A stretch of 9,565 nt of DNA from Treponema_I sp045597345 (GCA_045597345.1 JAZLJW010000045.1:1-9565); one strand, 5' to 3'. Shown: positions 1-6,330, counted from the first letter of the stretch. Made by a program: numbers and translations. Notes: generated by a model from the sequence alone, not told the origin.

Positions 1-527
1 AACTGAAAAGTCTTCCAGAAGAGCAGAAACAGGCAATTCTTGAAGCTCAGGTTGACGCTTCCATTGATATGACTACCATACTTGGTGTTGTAAATAATCT
101 GGATGATATAACAGATGAAACAAGTATCATAACAACGGTAATGGGTGCTGTTACTCCCGTTGACACAAAAGCAACCAGTGTACTGCTTGAAGATTCACTT
201 GACAGTAATGGCACGTTGAAGAATGCAAGTGAAGAAACGAAAGAAACCGTTTCGATGGCTGCAGTTGCGGTTCTTTCTTCAGAGATTTCTTCCAATGATG
301 TTGATGTTGATGCTCTCCCTGACGAAACCAAGAATAAACTGGCAGACTTCCTCGTTGCAGACAGTAATGCAGCGCCTAAAACACAAGCCGACGCTGAAAG
401 TCTTGCAAAAGAAATCCTTGGATCAGCAGCAACTGAGAATCCAGATTCTGTCAAGAGCATGACCATATCACTTATGGCTCTTCAGGCTGCCGGTGGTCTT
501 GATACTCTTCAGAAAATAGCCAGCTAA
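1..527 (+). CDS. C-terminal part of an unrecognised acidic protein (5' truncated by window edge)
   Basis: The reading frame is open from the first base (first full codon at base 3) to TAA at 525-527, so the start lies outside the window; the ATG at 69 is internal and has no ribosome binding site. About 174 residues are visible. They are rich in Asp, Glu, Ser, Thr and Ala, with no Cys or Trp and no membrane segment, and read as mostly helical with recurring patches such as LPEEQK and LPDETKNKL. I recognise no domain. The stop is 22 nt before the next gene, which has a strong Shine-Dalgarno sequence, so the two are probably co-transcribed and this product may belong to the same envelope-related unit. 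That link is inferred only from position. Confidence is high that it is coding, low on function. Confidence 0.8.
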   Translation, partial: LKSLPEEQKQAILEAQVDASIDMTTILGVVNNLDDITDETSIITTVMGAVTPVDTKATSVLLEDSLDSNGTLKNASEETKETVSMAAVAVLSSEISSNDVDVDALPDETKNKLADFLVADSNAAPKTQADAESLAKEILGSAATENPDSVKSMTISLMALQAAGGLDTLQKIAS

Positions 528-549
528 GCAGCGCAGGAGGATTATTACC

Positions 550-1803
550 ATGAAAAAAATTATTACATTGCTACTATCTGCCTGTCTCGTTATAAGCCTG
601 TTTGCAGAAGATGTGAAGTTTTCTGAAGCCAGGGCAACTGATGTACGGTCAATGGGAATGGGTGGATCACACCTGTCCGATTACTCCGATTATTTCACCC
701 TGTTCCGTAACCCTTCATTGCTTAAAAAAGCCGGTAAACACTGGTACTGGGACAACTTGACCGTGAATATCGGAGGACCTTTTGATAAAGTATCTGATTT
801 ACAAGATGAGTTCGATGAAAAAGTTCCCGGGTATAAAGATGCTTCCGGTATTGGTGAAAAAATGAGTTCACTCACCGCACTTCCTACTGACCAGCTTTTC
901 TCCCTGATCAGTTCTTCAGAGTCTATGGGGTCTTTGTTAAGTAATGGAATCAATTTGAACCTTACTTCTAATCTTCCATTTCTTTCTTTTGGTGGAACAA
1001 CAAAGAAAGGATTCGGTTGGGGAGTGTATGACCGAAGCATTACGGATGCGCTGATCAATCCAACTCTGTACGGAAAAAACGCTGTATCTGAAGTACTGGA
1101 AATCGGAATAATTTTCGGCTACGGTACAACTGTTCAGTTCTCTGATACTCATGCGCTTTCTGTAGGTGGATCTGCCCGTGTTTACGAACAGGCCCTTGCA
1201 GGTGCTGATATTAAACTTGTTGATCTTGTCAAATCGAACTCAAACATTATGGACAGCGTTTCACTGAATTCCAGAACAGTGATTGCCCTTGATGTTGCAG
1301 CAACGTACACATTCTCAAACTGGTTTGATGCATCACTCGTTTGTAATAATGCATTGAGTCCAAGCTGGAGTTCCAGTACGACCCTCACCAGGATTTCATC
1401 AGGTGATTTCAGTGAATTGTCTAAGATTACTTTTGATAAGAACGTATTCGACAAATCTGCAGTGAAACTGGGAGCCGGTGTCGGATTAAAGGTACCTACC
1501 TGGTGGTCATTTGGCATTCTCAGCAGCTTCAAAGTATACATTGATGACTATAATGTACTTACCTGGTTTGGAAACGCATTAAACCGTAACCCATGGCTTG
1601 ATGTAGGCATAGGTACTGAACTCTCCATTCTCCGCTTAATTGAATTACGAGCTGGTCTTTATGACGGATATCTTAATGCTGGTGTGGGTATTAATCTTGG
1701 CCCCGTAAGCTGGGATTTTGCAATTTACGGTAAAGAACTGAGTAATCAGCCTGGAGGACGTCCTCAGCTGAACATGGCATTTGCTATGTCACTGCAGCGC
1801 TGA
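550..1803 (+). CDS. Predicted outer-membrane beta-barrel protein, TraF/UPF0164/FadL-like
   Basis: The start ATG is 9 nt after AGGAGG (535-540). The 417-aa product begins with KK and a hydrophobic stretch (residues 4-18), with likely signal peptidase I cleavage after Ala19 (LFA/ED). The mature N-terminus carries RSMGMGG (33-39) followed by RNPSLL (53-58). This spacing of a GMGG turn and an NP dipeptide is typical of the PorV/TraF/UPF0164/FadL-like outer-membrane barrels. The rest alternates short amphipathic strands with Gly and aromatic residues, and the last 30 residues contain a KEL...GGRP segment typical of the same group. Transport of hydrophobic compounds is known for FadL proteins but cannot be assumed here. 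The protein ends in Arg rather than the usual terminal Phe. A Leu-Ser-Ala-Cys sequence at 9-12 matches a lipobox, but it sits early and in the middle of the hydrophobic core, so lipidation is less likely. A strong terminator follows. Confidence 0.8.
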   Translation: MKKIITLLLSACLVISLFAEDVKFSEARATDVRSMGMGGSHLSDYSDYFTLFRNPSLLKKAGKHWYWDNLTVNIGGPFDKVSDLQDEFDEKVPGYKDASGIGEKMSSLTALPTDQLFSLISSSESMGSLLSNGINLNLTSNLPFLSFGGTTKKGFGWGVYDRSITDALINPTLYGKNAVSEVLEIGIIFGYGTTVQFSDTHALSVGGSARVYEQALAGADIKLVDLVKSNSNIMDSVSLNSRTVIALDVAATYTFSNWFDASLVCNNALSPSWSSSTTLTRISSGDFSELSKITFDKNVFDKSAVKLGAGVGLKVPTWWSFGILSSFKVYIDDYNVLTWFGNALNRNPWLDVGIGTELSILRLIELRAGLYDGYLNAGVGINLGPVSWDFAIYGKELSNQPGGRPQLNMAFAMSLQR

Positions 1804-1833
1804 TAAACAGGTCCTGCTATACATTTTACGCAC

Positions 1834-1883
1834 AAAAAGAGCTGTCCTAAGTTCCATGAACTATACGGACAGCTCTTTTTTTT
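1834..1883 (+). terminator. Rho-independent terminator after the barrel gene
   Basis: The perfect 14-bp stem pairs 1834-1847 (AAAAAGAGCTGTCC) with 1867-1880, and the T tract runs from 1876 to 1883. The 19-nt loop contains a further GTTC/GAAC hairpin (1851-1854 with 1858-1861). It ends the operon formed by the partial gene and the 417-aa barrel gene. Confidence 0.93.
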
Positions 1884-1926
1884 AGACAGAACTTTCTAAC
1901 ATTCCGGTTTTTAATTAAAAACGTGT

Positions 1927-1967
1927 TATATTACCGGTAATCTGTTGTATGACTGATTGATTAGAAT
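1927..1967 (+). promoter_or_regulatory. Candidate promoter/operator region of the small barrel gene
   Basis: The region between the previous terminator and the 2010 start holds a perfect 12-bp palindrome, ATTACCGGTAAT (1930-1941). A candidate -10 hexamer TATATT (1927-1932) overlaps it and a second, TAGAAT, lies at 1962-1967. Neither has a good -35 at the usual distance. A TTGACA at 1976-1981 lacks a downstream -10. The gene must have its own promoter because a strong terminator precedes it, but the exact site is uncertain. Confidence 0.3.
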
Positions 1968-2009
1968 ATGTCACTTTGACAGTGTAATTTCATTTAAGGG
2001 AGAGATACA

Positions 2010-2603
2010 ATGAAAATGAAAAAAATGTTCGTTATTGTGCTTATGCTGCTTCTTGCCTGCACCGCAGTAATTGCAAACTCACCAGCAACCACAGTTCTTA
2101 ACGTAGAAGATGCATCGGAAGACAATTCATTTACCCGCTATGACAGTGCAGTAGGTGTTACCTGGCTGATTGGTTCTGATATACCAAGTTTACAATACCA
2201 GCATTGGATTACTCCAGGATTCGGTTTTACATTGAACACCGGCGCAGCATACAGCCCCAGATCAGAGACGATTTACACTGAAACTACTGATACATATAAC
2301 ACTATAAATGGTTATTACCTTGACTTGAATTTCTTTGGTCAGCTTCAGTGGGCACTGTATACTGCATCAACCAAAAATCTTGATACCCGTCTGTATGCCT
2401 GGGTTCTCGGTGGTTGTGTAGTACAGCATGATGTGGCCATGACTGGTATGGATGTAGACGGAATTGCAGGTGCAGGTTTCGGCTTTGACATAAACCTGTA
2501 CAAACATATCTCAATTCCAGTTGAATTTGGATATCTTGGGGTTGCTCCGGCAAATCCTAATCTTGCCATGGTTGGAAATTTCGGTATCCGTTACCGGTTT
2601 TAA
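2010..2603 (+). CDS. Small predicted outer-membrane beta-barrel protein
   Basis: The product has 197 aa. The start at 2010 follows AAGGGAG (1996-2002) by 7 nt; in-frame ATGs at 2016 and 2025 would be too far into the signal sequence or too distant from this site. Residues 1-22 form a signal peptide (MKMKK, then a hydrophobic core, Ala20-Val-Ile-Ala22), with likely cleavage before Asn23. LLAC at 14-17 could be a relaxed spirochaete lipobox. The mature part alternates short strands rich in Gly, Tyr, Trp and Phe (for example LQYQHW and FGFTLNTGAAY) and ends in FGIRYRF, whose terminal Phe after alternating aromatics is the usual recognition signal for BAM-assembled barrels. Size suggests an 8-strand barrel. 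I cannot name a specific family. It is monocistronic: it has terminators on both sides and a convergent neighbour. Confidence 0.75.
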   Translation: MKMKKMFVIVLMLLLACTAVIANSPATTVLNVEDASEDNSFTRYDSAVGVTWLIGSDIPSLQYQHWITPGFGFTLNTGAAYSPRSETIYTETTDTYNTINGYYLDLNFFGQLQWALYTASTKNLDTRLYAWVLGGCVVQHDVAMTGMDVDGIAGAGFGFDINLYKHISIPVEFGYLGVAPANPNLAMVGNFGIRYRF

Positions 2604-2609
2604 GTGTAA

Positions 2610-2638
2610 AAAAGGGGCTGTCTTAGACAGCCCCTTTT
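2610..2638. terminator. Bidirectional terminator between convergent genes
   Basis: The 13-bp perfect stem pairs 2610-2622 with 2626-2638 (core GGGGCTGTC/GACAGCCCC) around a 3-nt loop. It is flanked by an A run at 2608-2613 and a T run at 2635-2638, so it works for the plus-strand barrel gene ending at 2603 and the minus-strand operon ending at 2645. The minus strand has the longer U tract (six). Confidence 0.92.
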
Positions 2639-2644
2639 ATCGGT

Positions 2645-4294
2645 TTATTTATGGTTCAGTTGATACATAACAAATGCAAATTTACTGCTGTCCTTATGCC
2701 AGCTGTTTACATTGATAGATCCCTGTCCTCCAAAGAATTCGAGAATACACCGGTCATCAGAACCATCATAATTCATCATCCTGAGCTGTACATTCATATT
2801 TGGCAGATGTTCATTGGGATCAAGACCATCCTTACTGTAGCTCAGATACACCACCTGCTTTCCGTCCGGCGAAATATGGGGGAACCAGTTATTTCGTTCA
2901 GTAAACGTCATCTGAGTCTGACACGTTCCATCGCGGTTCATTTTCCAGCACTGCATCAATCCCGACCGTGTACTGATAAACCACAAATCCTTGTTATTTG
3001 GTGCGTATTCCGGACCATCGTTAAAGCCTGCATCATGAGTCAATTGCTTTTCTTCTCCACCTGTTGCTGGTATCGAATAAATATCAACAGCCATATGTTC
3101 AAAATCTGCTCCCCTGAAGGCACAATAAGCCAGCTCCTGGGAGTCAAAAGACCAGCCGTGAAGAAAACTGGGGAATTTTGGCGTTATCAGAACCGGCTCA
3201 CCTGAACCATCAAGATTGCAGATATAGATCTGACTCATCCATCCTGTTTCAGAATGGCTTACGGCAATCTGTGCATTATCCGGCGATAGTACGTGGTCAT
3301 TATTACAGTTGGTACAATGTCCGGTTGGAATAACTTCTTCCGTATCATTTGAAACTGAATATCTCCAGATTCGTCCCTCAGAATTATAGATAAGGGTATC
3401 ACTGTCAGTCTGCATCCAGTTTGGCGCTTCAATAATCCGGTCATACTCGTGCAGTTTCCGTACCGTACCAGATTCCACATCATACACACAAAGAATACTC
3501 CGGGTGTTTTCCCGGCACTGAACACTTTCTGCAAACTTTCCGGCGACAAACTTCATGTCATCATAGAAGTTTTCAGAATATATATCCTGATCAATAATCT
3601 GAATCAACTCCTGGGCCCGGGCAAACTGAAAGCAGGAAGTAAAATCCACAAGACCTTTACCAACCCCTGTTTCTGATAGTTCCCCGGTCTTTTCATCCAA
3701 GGCCATATCTTTATAGTGAATGGATTGCACCTGATCCTTATTCCGCCACAGAAAACTTTCAGGATCCACACCGCCATACAGCAGCCAGCCAACATCAGCC
3801 TGCGCACCGAGTTCAACACCTGTTTCATGCAGAAACCATTCATAGGCTGACAGTTCTCCGATACGTAAAACACATTCATCTTTGTTATTGTGAAGCAGAA
3901 CTTCCAGCCCTTTTGATTTCATTAAACGACACAGTTTCCGGAAATCTTCTGCCTGAGCCTTTCCCTGGTCCTCAGAAGAAAAAAACGGGCAGGGGAATAC
4001 CAGATGACTGATTCCGTTTTCAAAAGCAATCTCGGCCAGTTTTTCTGCGTCTGAAAGGGGATTTTGAGAGAACACATGACAGGAATTTGTTTTGAAGCCA
4101 TATTTCTGCAGCAAAGGCCGATATTGTCTGAAGTCTTCCGGTGTCCAGATTCTGTCTTCAAGACCTGGAATACTCTGTAAGGCAAGACAGGGTTCCAGGT
4201 ACCGGTAATGCATCTGCTGAGCCATGCACAGAAATTCTTCAGGATTTTTCTTAAAAAACGGATTTAATCCGAATAATTGAATGCCAAAACGCAT
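2645..4294 (-). CDS. Xylose-isomerase-like TIM barrel fused to a TolB-type beta-propeller
   Basis: The 549-aa product has no signal peptide and should be cytoplasmic. The start follows AGGAAGG by 5 nt on the minus strand. Residues 1 to about 255 match the sugar phosphate isomerase/epimerase (AP endonuclease 2-type) TIM barrel. Candidate metal or substrate residues are Glu34 (YLEP), His73 (SCHVF), His135 (LLHNN), Asp167 (ADVGW) and His193-Lys195-Asp196 (IHYKD). The final strand reads IIDQD (233-237), where family members usually have Glu, so one ligand may be Asp235. Residues from about 264 to 547 form a WD40-like/PD40 propeller with repeated SPD-like turns (SPDN 337-340, SFDS 382-385, APNN 431-434, SPDG 475-478) and conserved blocks NNDHVLSPD, LHGWS, DGPEY, WFPHISPDGK and GGQGSINVNSW. 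Stand-alone propellers of this kind are known in Firmicutes and spirochaetes; their role is unclear. It is translated 13 nt after the oxidoreductase stop, so the two form an operon. An epimerase or isomerase acting on a sugar or cyclitol is the best guess. Confidence 0.85.
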   Translation of the reverse strand: MRFGIQLFGLNPFFKKNPEEFLCMAQQMHYRYLEPCLALQSIPGLEDRIWTPEDFRQYRPLLQKYGFKTNSCHVFSQNPLSDAEKLAEIAFENGISHLVFPCPFFSSEDQGKAQAEDFRKLCRLMKSKGLEVLLHNNKDECVLRIGELSAYEWFLHETGVELGAQADVGWLLYGGVDPESFLWRNKDQVQSIHYKDMALDEKTGELSETGVGKGLVDFTSCFQFARAQELIQIIDQDIYSENFYDDMKFVAGKFAESVQCRENTRSILCVYDVESGTVRKLHEYDRIIEAPNWMQTDSDTLIYNSEGRIWRYSVSNDTEEVIPTGHCTNCNNDHVLSPDNAQIAVSHSETGWMSQIYICNLDGSGEPVLITPKFPSFLHGWSFDSQELAYCAFRGADFEHMAVDIYSIPATGGEEKQLTHDAGFNDGPEYAPNNKDLWFISTRSGLMQCWKMNRDGTCQTQMTFTERNNWFPHISPDGKQVVYLSYSKDGLDPNEHLPNMNVQLRMMNYDGSDDRCILEFFGGQGSINVNSWHKDSSKFAFVMYQLNHK

Positions 4295-4307
4295 ATAAAC
4301 CTTCCTG

Positions 4308-5420
4308 TTATTTACAAAGTTCAGCTACTTCAGTAAATGCCGCCGGCCGCTGACAGCTTGATTCTACATGAACCAAAGCTTTGGTAGTACTTGATTTCAT
4401 CATGCAGTCAATAACATCAAGCACATGATACGCCATATGGGCATCAGCACGAGCAGTACGGCCTTTCTTTATGGCTGCAGCCATTTCGGCAGGTCCGACT
4501 CCCCGGTTTTCAGCAATAAGCGGAGATGCATTAATTAATGATGCGGGAGCATTTTCTGATGGATCAAAACTGCTGGCAATGAATTTTACATCCCCTCCAA
4601 AGTCGTTGGCACAGGTTAGCTGAAGGACACCTTTTGTACCGTAAATATAAAAGTATGAAAGATCCTGCATGCAGGTTTCTCCATTCATGGATACTGTTCC
4701 GGTAATGCCGTTTTCCATATTCATGAGAGCATAAATTTCACTTTCATTGTTGTATTCAAAAGTTTTGCCAAAATCAGGTGACTGCGGAAAAATATTTGTT
4801 CTTTGTACAGCCTTATTTTTAACATTTGCAAATACGGAATCTACCGGGCCCAGAAGAGCAATGATGGCAGTAAGATAATACACTCCATAGTCATAGGCAA
4901 AGCCACCACCAGGCATGCGTAAAAACTCAAAAATACTGGCCATTAAGTCAATATTACGGTTTACATTGATGCTGAAGGAAACAGGTTCACCGATTTTTCC
5001 TGAATCGATGGCCTGCCGCGCATTTTGTAATGCAGCTCCCAGAAAAGTATCAGGAGCAGAACAGAGATATAATCCTTTTTCCTTTGACAGCTTAAGAAGA
5101 TAAGCTGCATCTGCAGGATCAATGGTCATTGTTTTTTCAGTGTAGACGTGTTTACCGGCAAGCAGAGCCCGTTCTATAAGTGCTGCATGGGTTGGAGCAG
5201 GGGTAAGAATAACTACCAGTTCAACTTCCGGGTTTGCCAGAAGTTCATCAACAGTGCAGGCAGGAATAGAAAACTGAGCACCACGTTTCTGAGCATTTTC
5301 TAAATGTTCACTGGCAATAGCTATAACTTCAAGGTTATTAAAAAAGCCGGTCATATTTTTAAGATACTGTTCACTGATACGACCGGAACCAATAACACCA
5401 ACTTTTGTTTTATCTGACAT
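4308..5420 (-). CDS. Gfo/Idh/MocA-family NAD(P)-dependent oxidoreductase
   Basis: This 370-aa cytoplasmic protein has the usual length for the family. The N-terminal Rossmann fold shows GVIGSGRIS (8-16), with the dinucleotide-binding glycines at 8, 11 and 13. The hallmark AGKHVYTEK motif ends at Lys96, the usual catalytic lysine, but is followed by Thr97 rather than the common Pro. GGGFAYDYGVYYL (171-183) is the family's substrate-site segment in its D-x-G-x-Y form rather than D-x-G-x-H, which suggests a different proton relay from classical inositol dehydrogenases. The C-terminal segment RGVGPAEMAAAIKKGR (306-321) is also typical. AGGGG precedes the ATG by 6 nt. It is the first gene of an operon with the isomerase-propeller fusion 13 nt downstream. 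Oxidation or reduction of a sugar, sugar acid or cyclitol is likely; the specific substrate cannot be read from the sequence. Confidence 0.9.
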   Translation of the reverse strand: MSDKTKVGVIGSGRISEQYLKNMTGFFNNLEVIAIASEHLENAQKRGAQFSIPACTVDELLANPEVELVVILTPAPTHAALIERALLAGKHVYTEKTMTIDPADAAYLLKLSKEKGLYLCSAPDTFLGAALQNARQAIDSGKIGEPVSFSINVNRNIDLMASIFEFLRMPGGGFAYDYGVYYLTAIIALLGPVDSVFANVKNKAVQRTNIFPQSPDFGKTFEYNNESEIYALMNMENGITGTVSMNGETCMQDLSYFYIYGTKGVLQLTCANDFGGDVKFIASSFDPSENAPASLINASPLIAENRGVGPAEMAAAIKKGRTARADAHMAYHVLDVIDCMMKSSTTKALVHVESSCQRPAAFTEVAELCK

Positions 5421-5450
5421 ATGCAGCCCCTATAAAATGTATTATCTTTC

Positions 5451-5478
5451 ATTATACAGCACGATAAACAGTTGGAAA
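5451..5478 (-). promoter_or_regulatory. Sigma-70-type promoter of the oxidoreductase operon
   Basis: On the minus strand a perfect TATAAT lies at 5451-5456, with TTTCCA (4 of 6 matches to TTGACA) at 5473-5478 and a 16-nt spacer. It is about 30 nt upstream of the start codon. Confidence 0.6.
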
Positions 5479-5541
5479 TAAAAGATTTGTTATTATTGAA
5501 AAAATAAGACAAAAAATGTGCGTAAAAAGTGCACTAACTGA

Positions 5542-5570
5542 TTGACACTTTTTTGCTTATGATGTAATTT
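5542..5570 (+). promoter_or_regulatory. Promoter of the tRNA-Lys pair
   Basis: TTGACA lies at 5542-5547. The -10 is either TGTAAT (5563-5568, spacer 15) or TAATTT (5565-5570, spacer 17). A 13-nt symmetric sequence GCAAGTTACTTGC (5584-5596) lies in the leader between promoter and first tRNA. Confidence 0.65.
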
Positions 5571-5621
5571 ATTCGAGCGTTGAGCAAGTTACTTGCACAA
5601 CACAGAACACTTGAAAAGAAC

Positions 5622-5694
5622 GGGCTGCTAGCTCAGCAGGTAGAGCAACGCCCTTTTAAGGCGTGGGTCACAGGTTCGAATCCTGTGCAGCTCA
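5622..5694 (+). tRNA. tRNA-Lys(TTT), copy 1
   Basis: The 73-nt cloverleaf is complete: acceptor GGGCTGC/GCAGCTC (one G-T pair), D arm GCTC/GAGC, anticodon stem ACGCC/GGCGT with loop CTTTTAA (anticodon TTT at 5655-5657), five-base variable loop, and T arm ACAGG-TTCGAAT-CCTGT. The discriminator is A and the 3' CCA is not encoded. It decodes AAA and AAG. It is the first gene of a two-tRNA transcript. Confidence 0.97.
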
Positions 5695-5718
5695 TAATTT
5701 CTTTTCAAAGTAGTTCAC

Positions 5719-5791
5719 GGGCTGCTAGCTCAGCAGGTAGAGCAACGCCCTTTTAAGGCGTGGGTCACAGGTTCGAATCCTGTGCAGCTCA
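5719..5791 (+). tRNA. tRNA-Lys(TTT), copy 2
   Basis: This copy is identical over all 73 nt to the one starting at 5622, 24 nt after its end (repeat period 97 nt). The anticodon TTT is at 5752-5754 and CCA is not encoded. The flanks differ between the copies, so only the gene itself is conserved. A terminator follows 3 nt later. Confidence 0.97.
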
Positions 5792-5794
5792 CAT

Positions 5795-5832
5795 AAAGAC
5801 ATTTGCCGTTTCTGGTGAATGTCTTTTTTTTT
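5795..5832 (+). terminator. Terminator of the tRNA-Lys transcript
   Basis: AAAGACATT (5795-5803) pairs with 5818-5826. The stem extends inward by two G-T wobbles and two C-G pairs to a 6-nt loop (5808-5813), giving 13 pairs, followed by nine T (5824-5832). Confidence 0.92.
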
Positions 5833-5852
5833 GCTCTGGTGAGTTTTAGAAC

Positions 5853-6098
5853 GCTATGTCCGTAAAAAGGGTTGCTGAATGATACACAGCAACGAGAATT
5901 GAACAGAAATACCACAGATCGAGAGGAGGGACAGTATTTAGAGCGTTTTTGCATGTACTGGCAATCCGGTAGATTTGTGAAGTTATGCTAAGCCCCTGAA
6001 TCAAGTTCAGAGTGACAATGAGCAACACTTTTTACGAATATTGCCTATCTAAAAATGAACATGCCGGAAGTTACACTCACATTTTTTACAGACATAGC
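5853..6098. repeat. Non-coding block bounded by imperfect inverted repeats (MITE-like or repeat remnant)
   Basis: This stretch between the two tRNA terminators holds no credible gene. Its ends are inverted repeats: GCTATGTCCGTAAAAA (5853-5868) and the reverse complement of 6083-6098, GCTATGTCTGTAAAAA, matching at 15 of 16. Part of the left end, GTAAAAAGGGTTGCT (5862-5876), also recurs inverted at 6021-6035 with one mismatch. Inside are a GTTGCTG/CAGCAAC hairpin (5871-5877 with 5887-5893) and a CTGAA-N5-TTCAG hairpin (5996-6010). The latter, read on the minus strand after TGTCACT, resembles dispersed intergenic repeats seen in many bacterial genomes. No clear target-site duplication is visible. 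It could be a decayed miniature element or a composite of several intergenic repeats. Confidence 0.5.
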
Positions 6099-6104
6099 TT
6101 AAGC

Positions 6105-6139
6105 AAAAAAAAACGTCATATCGCAAGATATGACGTTTT
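6105..6139 (-). terminator. Terminator of the tRNA-Asp/tRNA-Glu transcript
   Basis: The perfect 13-bp stem pairs 6127-6139 with 6110-6122 around a 4-nt loop (6123-6126). On the minus strand it is followed by nine U, from the A run 6105-6113. It begins 3 nt after the 3' end of tRNA-Glu. Confidence 0.94.
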
Positions 6140-6142
6140 AAG

Positions 6143-6214
6143 CATCTCCCGGGGGAATTGAACCCCCGTTGTCGGGATGAAAACCCGATGTCCTAATCAC
6201 TAGACGAGGGAGAC
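6143..6214 (-). tRNA. tRNA-Glu(TTC)
   Basis: The 72-nt cloverleaf on the minus strand has acceptor GTCTCCC/GGGAGAT (first pair G-T), D arm GTCTAGTGATTAGGAC, anticodon stem TCGGG/CCCGA with loop TTTTCAT (anticodon TTC at 6179-6181), and T arm GGGGG-TTCAATT-CCCCC. The discriminator is G and CCA is not encoded. It lies 6 nt downstream of tRNA-Asp in the same transcript. Confidence 0.95.
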
Positions 6215-6220
6215 ATGAAT

Positions 6221-6294
6221 CGCGAGCGACGGGGCTTGACCCCGCGATCTTCGGCTTGACAGGCCGACGCGATAACCAGCTTCGCTACGCCCCC
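6221..6294 (-). tRNA. tRNA-Asp(GTC), with an atypical T loop
   Basis: The 74-nt cloverleaf on the minus strand has D arm GCGA/TCGC with a GG-containing loop, anticodon stem TCGGC/GCCGA with loop CTGTCAA (anticodon GTC at 6258-6260), variable loop AGATC and discriminator G73, as expected for bacterial tRNA-Asp. CCA is not encoded. Two oddities stand out. The T arm GCGGG-GTCAAGC-CCCGT has G where T54 is nearly universal (6240), and the acceptor pairing GGGGGCG/CGCTCGC contains a G2-G71 mismatch (6293 with 6223). The D stem differs from the usual GCTC/GAGC but is fully compensated, so the gene is still under structural constraint. It is first in a transcript with tRNA-Glu. Confidence 0.92.
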
Positions 6295-6330
6295 GTGTTT
6301 TGCTGCATTACTGCTGCTCAACGGATAAAG

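Noticed and set aside
47..466. 139-aa minus-strand open frame
   Set aside because: It is a shadow of the partial plus-strand gene, with a Ser/Val-rich composition that mirrors antisense Asp/Thr/Glu codons.
1838..2634. Similarity between the two terminators around 1840 and 2620 (both GCTGTC-based) as a mobile-element pair
   Set aside because: Each is a complete hairpin with its own U tract at a gene end; the shared core fits a preferred terminator sequence in this genome rather than element ends.
2651..3205. 184-aa plus-strand open frame
   Set aside because: It lies entirely antisense to the propeller half of the fusion protein, has no ribosome binding site and no recognisable domain; the minus-strand gene is clearly the real one.
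5730..5954. 74-aa minus-strand reading frame ending in CTGFEPVTHALKGRC
   Set aside because: It is the antisense translation of tRNA-Lys copy 2 plus spacer; this peptide pattern is a well-known false gene from tRNA loci.
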